Shown in pieces: positions 59,608 to 64,000 of a DNA stretch of 64,000 bases (positions are counted from its first letter, which is position 1; the number at the start of each line of letters is the position of its first letter). The position numbers and the translations under genes are program-made. Below the pieces are notes generated by a model. The model was not told where the DNA came from. It made no database searches and saw only the letters and a list, made by a program, of their open reading frames with translations. The DNA is from Clostridia bacterium (GTDB lineage: Bacteria > Bacillota > Clostridia > Oscillospirales > CAG-272): assembly GCA_017504405.1 (NCBI GenBank), contig JAFVRG010000005.1, forward strand, positions 19,527 through 83,526, written 5' to 3'.

Positions 59608-59642
59608 CGGCGCACACTCCTCGGAGCGTGCGCCGTTTTTTG
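59608..59642 (+). terminator. Intrinsic terminator after the acyltransferase
   Basis: CGGCGCAC and GTGCGCCG with an inner CTCC/GGAG stem, followed by six T residues. Confidence 0.85.
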
Positions 59643-59678
59643 AAGCTTTTTAGGAGGACGACATATCCCAAGTCAATG

Positions 59679-59700
59679 CTCAAAACGCTTGCGTTTTGAG
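59679..59700. repeat. Perfect 10-bp inverted repeat
   Basis: CTCAAAACGC and GCGTTTTGAG around TT. It has no T run and lies just before the first 115-bp repeat. Confidence 0.85.
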
Positions 59701-59708
59701 TGACCCAC

Positions 59709-59823
59709 ACGGGAATCTCACCGGTGGTGAGAATTTTTGCTCGCGCCTCACGTGAGCGAGCTCCCATCGGCTTGCTCGCAAATGCGAACCCATGCGCCTC
59801 GCAAGGCTCGGCGCTGGGGCGAT
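59709..59823. repeat. 115-bp structured direct repeat, copy 1
   Basis: Contains three inverted repeats: TCTCACC/GGTGAGA around GGT, GCTCGC/GCGAGC around a palindromic CTCACGTGAG, and GCTTGC/GCAAGG. No gene of its own; the minus-strand open frame through it looks spurious. The unit is separated from the identical second copy by 62 bp. Confidence 0.93.
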
Positions 59824-59885
59824 TAACGGACGAGGGAAACAAAAAGGATAGGCACTCACGAGGAGTGCTACAACGAGAAAAGTGT

Positions 59886-60000
59886 ACGGGAATCTCACCG
59901 GTGGTGAGAATTTTTGCTCGCGCCTCACGTGAGCGAGCTCCCATCGGCTTGCTCGCAAATGCGAACCCATGCGCCTCGCAAGGCTCGGCGCTGGGGCGAT
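59886..60000. repeat. 115-bp structured direct repeat, copy 2
   Basis: Identical to copy 1 over 115 bp. Copies start 177 bp apart. Together they fill most of the 561-bp gap between the acyltransferase and the converging PD-(D/E)XK/SEC-C gene; the remaining bases (60001-60085) show no recognisable feature. Confidence 0.93.
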
Positions 60001-60086
60001 GAGCGTACGGGACGCCAAAAGAAAAACCACCCAATCCGAAAGCGTGATGTTCTTAACGAAGAAATCACACTAACCGAGTAGGACTA

Positions 60087-60124
60087 AAAAACGTCACAGT
60101 TTCTGAACGAAACTGTGACGTTTT
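60087..60124 (-). terminator. Terminator after the SEC-C gene
   Basis: A long stem (AAAACGTCACAGTTTC with GAAACTGTGACGTTTT) around TGAAC; on the minus strand a T run follows directly. It begins 4 nt after the stop codon. Confidence 0.85.
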
Positions 60125-60127
60125 CAT

Positions 60128-62485
60128 TTAATTTTTATTGCTTCCACAACATTTTTTATACTTTTTACCACTACCGCAAGGACAAGGCTCGTTTCGTCCT
60201 ATTTTTTTGCTTATTAAGGTTCTATGTCTTTCTAAAAGACGTTCGGCTCTTTGTTTTCCTTTTTCATACAAGCAATCCTTCTCATCATCTTTTATATCGG
60301 TTAACTGATAACGATGAAATTTCATGCCTTGAAATTTACAAGCCTCATCGAACGTGAATTCGAGCATAACTCGTTCGTTTTCTTGATTCCATAACATAGC
60401 CGAAAGGACATACTCTCGTTTTTCATCATCTGACATCAATTCTATAGATGGTTGATTTACAAAGCAAGTATACCGTAAACACTCTCCTGTCCCAGAAGTA
60501 TTTATAACGGACATTCCTCTTATATCTCTTTGGCGGTAAAATGTAGTTTTTAACTTCTCGCATAAATCTTCTTTTGCAGATGTGTCAAAATCTAATAAGT
60601 AATTGGATATTTCCACTTTGTTATCAATAGAACTATGTGTAAGATATTCAAGTATTGTTTTATAAAAATCGGGAAGTTTTAATTGCGGTTTTTCGGGTTT
60701 CAATCTTGGATGATATAATGCGGAAAAATATTTATCAAGATCTTCACGAAAGCCAACCAAGTGCAAAGAGGTATTTTCTGGCGTGTCATCGAACTGCATA
60801 TAATAGCAGTTATGCTTGATATATAAGCCTAAATGATCCAATTCATCGTTGGGGGCTAATTTGGGAACTTGTGTAGCTTGCCTTCTTTGTTTTAGAAAGT
60901 GTAAAAACAATAATGGCGAATTGAAATAATCTCGATATACCATCAGATCATCTACGGAAATACTTATTGCATTGCATTTTAATTTTAAGAAGCTCAGTTT
61001 TTCTGCACGAGCCGCAAAATCGTTAATGTTATCTATGGTTACGGATAGCATATAAGTATCTCTGATTTTGCTCATATCAATGCTTGCTTTATACGATTTA
61101 TCTTCGTTATACAGGGACGGATTGTTTACAGAAATCAAATAATCAAAGGTGCGCTTACATTGATGATCTGCCTTTTCAATAAGATTTTTATATGATTTAA
61201 TATGATTTTCAAAATCGGTAAAAGGCGGCGTATATACAAATGAACCAGCCTTGACCTCAACTATCAGCATTACATCATTGTAAACAATAATAATATCATT
61301 TTCCGCAAGATTTTTCAAAGAACCGTTTTGTGGATAATAGTTGTCAGTATAAATTGTACAACCTGGCAGCATTTGTGCAAATATGTCGGCAACCATTTTT
61401 TCGCTTGCTTCTTTTTGCTTGTCTGCCCATTTGTATTCCGGATTTAATCTTTGAATATTTTTTTGTATAACCCTATAGAAATTATCAACGAATGTATAAT
61501 AATCAAAGCAGTAATATTTATTGTCAATTTTTATAAACGGTCTTTTTTGTATAGGCAAATCAATTATAGGCCAACCCGAAAATTCGGGATGAGCAAAAAA
61601 GAAAGTATCTTCATTAAAGCCGTATGATAGCGAATCAACAAACGATTCCGACCAACCAGTTACTTCTATAACATCGCGCAGTTTTGTACCTATGACCTTT
61701 TCGGCAAAATTATGTCCGATTTCAACAAAAGAAGGACTTGTAAAATCCATATTTTCCTCGTCAATGGAATCAAATAATCGCCCTAAATCATTTAAAACTT
61801 CAAATTTCCCTTGCGATAATGCAAATTGTAATTTTTTCATACCTGCGACAACATCATTTGCAGTTATCCCATACAATGATAAAAATATATCGTTATGTGC
61901 TGTGAGTAATTTTTCAAAATATTCAAACTCATACACTTGATATCTTTGACCACGCACGAGATATAAAAATTGCGATTCCACAATTGTTTTGACGGTTGAA
62001 TCATCATATTCGGGATGGCTATCGTAAAGACAAGTCCCCCAAGAAAAATAGAACTCATTGATAAGCTGGTACAGTTTTTCAATATCCGCTTGAATCTCGA
62101 AAAAAAGATCGCTTTGATCCTCATCACTAAAAGCATATTTATTTTCCGTGGAAACCAAGATGCTTTGAATATACTCGGTCATATGAGATATTAGAATTGA
62201 ATCATACGATGCTTGTATCTCCGAACTGATTCCAATATCGTTCAACAAGAACATATCGGAAGAAAAAGAAAGAAGCTGTATCGGATTGCATTTTACAACT
62301 TTTTCTTTTATGGTAGTAATTAGGATATCTATTTCTTTTTTCTTTGGCTCATACTGTGACTTTAAAAAATCCGTATACTGTTGGTGTTGCTCTTTAGTCA
62401 TATGGTTTTTCATAAGTGTATTCGTTCCAAAGCGAGCCATTTCAACTATTCCATCAAAATAATAATCATCTGGTTTTTGTTTCAT
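60128..62485 (-). CDS. PD-(D/E)XK nuclease-like protein with SEC-C zinc motif
   Basis: A 785-residue protein. Helical N-terminal part (1 to about 300), then a candidate PD-(D/E)XK core: Glu near 359-362, Asp 397 in [11 protein letters not shown], and EVK at 410-412 in [10 protein letters not shown], followed by a long helix with Gln 442. The last residues hold a SEC-C metal-binding motif, [19 protein letters not shown] (about 763-781). I chose ATG 62485, six bases after GAGG. The frame's earlier TTG overlaps the previous stop. Third gene of a leftward cluster with the type III restriction-like subunit. Defence role is inferred from context; AT-rich codon use differs from the window's other genes. 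Confidence 0.72.
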   Translation of the reverse strand: MKQKPDDYYFDGIVEMARFGTNTLMKNHMTKEQHQQYTDFLKSQYEPKKKEIDILITTIKEKVVKCNPIQLLSFSSDMFLLNDIGISSEIQASYDSILISHMTEYIQSILVSTENKYAFSDEDQSDLFFEIQADIEKLYQLINEFYFSWGTCLYDSHPEYDDSTVKTIVESQFLYLVRGQRYQVYEFEYFEKLLTAHNDIFLSLYGITANDVVAGMKKLQFALSQGKFEVLNDLGRLFDSIDEENMDFTSPSFVEIGHNFAEKVIGTKLRDVIEVTGWSESFVDSLSYGFNEDTFFFAHPEFSGWPIIDLPIQKRPFIKIDNKYYCFDYYTFVDNFYRVIQKNIQRLNPEYKWADKQKEASEKMVADIFAQMLPGCTIYTDNYYPQNGSLKNLAENDIIIVYNDVMLIVEVKAGSFVYTPPFTDFENHIKSYKNLIEKADHQCKRTFDYLISVNNPSLYNEDKSYKASIDMSKIRDTYMLSVTIDNINDFAARAEKLSFLKLKCNAISISVDDLMVYRDYFNSPLLFLHFLKQRRQATQVPKLAPNDELDHLGLYIKHNCYYMQFDDTPENTSLHLVGFREDLDKYFSALYHPRLKPEKPQLKLPDFYKTILEYLTHSSIDNKVEISNYLLDFDTSAKEDLCEKLKTTFYRQRDIRGMSVINTSGTGECLRYTCFVNQPSIELMSDDEKREYVLSAMLWNQENERVMLEFTFDEACKFQGMKFHRYQLTDIKDDEKDCLYEKGKQRAERLLERHRTLISKKIGRNEPCPCGSGKKYKKCCGSNKN

Positions 62486-62493
62486 AAAACGCC

Positions 62494-63177
62494 TCAACTT
62501 TTTACTTTTGCAAATAGAGGTTGAATAGAATTCATATAGTCTTTCAGTCTTATAGATACGCTGGTTATTTCATATCTTAAAGGAATTGTAGCACCTGCAA
62601 GTCTTCCCTCAACCAAATCGCGACCTAAGATACCGTTGTTTTGAAGCTTCTCGATAATAAGCCTATCTTTTTCCGTATATTCATCTAAAAAGGTAGTTTT
62701 ATCACCAACATTTGTTTTTAATGTAGGAACGCCATAAAAACGCCAAAAAGCATTTAAGTCTTCATCAAAAGTATCTTTCAATGCACAACATAAAACCAAA
62801 TCCTCGTAATCCAAAGAGTCGTCCCGAAGGAATTTCCCCGTTATCAATCCTAAAATTGTACGTGAAAGTTTACTTTTAGAAAAGAATACCGAATCTAAAA
62901 TGTTAGACATATATTGATGGTTTTTACTATTGGAAACTCTTTTAGTTAGACGTTTAACATCCTTTTCATTTAAGTTATTATAGCTGAAATCAATAGCAAT
63001 ACCTTCTATAAAATCTTGAAAATCAATTTCTTTTTGTGCTGAATATAGAGAAGAAAAAACATCTTTGGCTTCCCATACAACAGGCAACAATAACTTGCCT
63101 AATGAATTGAGCATTGATTGTATTGGCTTTAATTCTAACGCAATTTCACGTTTAGTTTTCGTTTTTATAATAGTCAC
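62494..63177 (-). CDS. Hypothetical protein of the restriction/defence-like cluster
   Basis: A 227-residue, mostly helical, lysine-rich protein that I do not recognise. Visible stretches are [20 protein letters not shown], a [20 protein letters not shown] segment and [20 protein letters not shown] near the end. No membrane segment or obvious catalytic motif. The start is uncertain: the frame begins with GTG at 63177, which is part of a GAGGTG site; initiation a few codons later or at Met 22 is possible. Translation is probably coupled to its neighbours (18-nt gap upstream, 8-nt gap downstream). Confidence 0.6.
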   Translation of the reverse strand: MTIIKTKTKREIALELKPIQSMLNSLGKLLLPVVWEAKDVFSSLYSAQKEIDFQDFIEGIAIDFSYNNLNEKDVKRLTKRVSNSKNHQYMSNILDSVFFSKSKLSRTILGLITGKFLRDDSLDYEDLVLCCALKDTFDEDLNAFWRFYGVPTLKTNVGDKTTFLDEYTEKDRLIIEKLQNNGILGRDLVEGRLAGATIPLRYEITSVSIRLKDYMNSIQPLFAKVKS

Positions 63178-63195
63178 CTCAATTGTTGTAAAGTA

Positions 63196-64000
63196 TTAAA
63201 ACACTTCTTCAAGCGGTTGCCAAGTATCGTCAGCCATATCAATAGAAAATACCGTGTTATTGATATACAATTGGTTGTCCTTATCACGCACGAATCCCCA
63301 TTGAATGCCTTGCTGTGCAGCATAGTCCTTGAAAGCGTTAAATTTGTTTTCAATCTGGTCGTCAATATTTTTATTCTTGCCTTTGCTTTCTCCGCCTTTG
63401 GTTTCGATAATCCAAATCGTGCCGTCCTTCTTTTTCACAATATAATCGGCATAGAACAGCCATTGATGACGAAGTCCGTCTATGTAGACAATGGAAAAAT
63501 ACTGCTGACCGGAATCGCCGTTTTTATAAACCCATTCAATATCATCACGCTTTTCACAATGCTGTTCAAAGAGCATTTCCGACGTGCTGCGAACAACGCT
63601 GGTAGCGAAGCCCGAGGTATAGTCGTGATAAGCATTTGAAAGATATTCAACCTCATTTTTCACGTTCGGATCATATTTGAAAAAGTCTTGTTCGGGAATA
63701 TGAAATACGGTAGTCTTGGGCTTTAAAACAAAGCTCATTTGTTCTGCCATACCTGTGGTAACAGCACGGAAATCTTGTTTCAGCTTATGCTCGTTATTGA
63801 TAACGAAAGCGTAAAACTCTCTTGTATCGAGAGCAACAAGATTTTTGGACATATTACCGCCCTTACGGAAAAGGCGTTCCAAAATCGTCTTGACTTTTGC
63901 CGTCTGCATACTAATAGCGGATTTAATTGCATCAACGCTATGAAGCAGGTAGATACCGTGTTTATGCGTATCTACCGCTTTCTTTGTAGACAGATAGTTA
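63196..64000 (-). CDS. Type III restriction enzyme Res-like protein, C-terminal part (partial)
   Basis: The frame is open to the window edge, so only the last 267 residues are visible. They contain a PD-(D/E)XK nuclease pattern typical of the end of type III restriction Res subunits: YADYIVKKKDGTIWIIETKG with Asp at fragment position 185 and Glu-x-Lys at 199-201. The helicase part must lie outside the window. Stop is TAA. The Mod methyltransferase, if present, would be beyond the edge. Could instead be a stand-alone DEAD/DEAH helicase-nuclease. Confidence 0.75.
   Translation of the reverse strand, partial: NYLSTKKAVDTHKHGIYLLHSVDAIKSAISMQTAKVKTILERLFRKGGNMSKNLVALDTREFYAFVINNEHKLKQDFRAVTTGMAEQMSFVLKPKTTVFHIPEQDFFKYDPNVKNEVEYLSNAYHDYTSGFATSVVRSTSEMLFEQHCEKRDDIEWVYKNGDSGQQYFSIVYIDGLRHQWLFYADYIVKKKDGTIWIIETKGGESKGKNKNIDDQIENKFNAFKDYAAQQGIQWGFVRDKDNQLYINNTVFSIDMADDTWQPLEEVF

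Noticed and set aside
59709..60000. CRISPR array
   Set aside because: Only two units of 115 bp with internal hairpins and one 62-bp gap; too long and too few, and no cas genes.
59402..60034. 210-residue minus-strand frame with a repeated RPSAEPCEAHGFAFASKP segment
   Set aside because: It is the translation of the 115-bp structured repeats plus the antisense of the acyltransferase gene. The inverted repeats explain the sequence better than a protein.

Overview
The window looks like chromosomal DNA of a strictly anaerobic, mid-GC member of the Clostridia (Bacillota), probably an uncultured gut lineage. The basis is the gene content: an Rnf complex, reverse-type rubrerythrin with a Fur/PerR regulator, a T-box-controlled ileS, short-form HisG with HisZ, split transketolase, SpoVB/MurJ-like flippase and BspA-like leucine-rich-repeat proteins. 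Promoters are mostly of the TTGACA-17-TATAAT type. I cannot name the genus from sequence alone.

Layout. 1-2.5 kb: 3' end of malQ, a candidate small leftward transcription unit with an exact PerR-box-like palindrome, an XRE regulator, a Nudix hydrolase and a putative amidase. 2.6-8 kb: a CofE-like protein, a beta-helix protein, a DMT transporter converging on a PocR/AraC regulator, and a DUF2752 protein. 8-12.6 kb: T-box-ileS, a small ribbon-helix-helix gene divergent from a SLOG-like gene, and repeats. 12.6-18.2 kb: split transketolase, an orphan GldG-like fused ABC protein and a polysaccharide flippase. 18.2-27.3 kb: rnfCDGEAB, tldD-tldE and two leucine-rich-repeat proteins. 27.4-35 kb: hisZGDCBHAF-hisIE. 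35-37.5 kb: an amino-acid ABC transporter whose binding protein appears circularly permuted and whose promoter carries the same operator-like palindrome as the his operon. 37.5-46.3 kb (minus strand): a contiguous aromatic amino-acid operon (pheA, aroB, aroC, aroE-aroK fusion, aroQ, aroA, tyrA, aroF) followed by a HAD phosphatase. 46.3-57.2 kb: TetR-CopA, a second DMT transporter, a GH2-GH36 glycosidase pair, citrate synthase and a CNNM/CorC protein behind a long leader. 57.6-59.6 kb: Fur/PerR regulator, rubrerythrin with two nearly identical rubredoxin domains, and an acyltransferase. 59.6-64 kb: two identical 115-bp structured repeats, then a leftward restriction/defence-like cluster (C-terminal part of a type III restriction-like subunit, an unknown protein and a PD-(D/E)XK/SEC-C protein) running off the window.

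How the parts connect. Transketolase supplies erythrose-4-phosphate to the aro operon, which runs from DAHP to phenylpyruvate and hydroxyphenylpyruvate. The his operon covers every step except histidinol-phosphate dephosphorylation and appears co-regulated with the transporter. Rnf couples ferredoxin oxidation to NAD reduction and ion export. A recurrent 34-bp 3'-UTR module (five copies, 0.45-12.5 kb) lies between stop codon and terminator hairpin in each case. All database-style assignments are from recognition of motifs and family sequence; no search was run.
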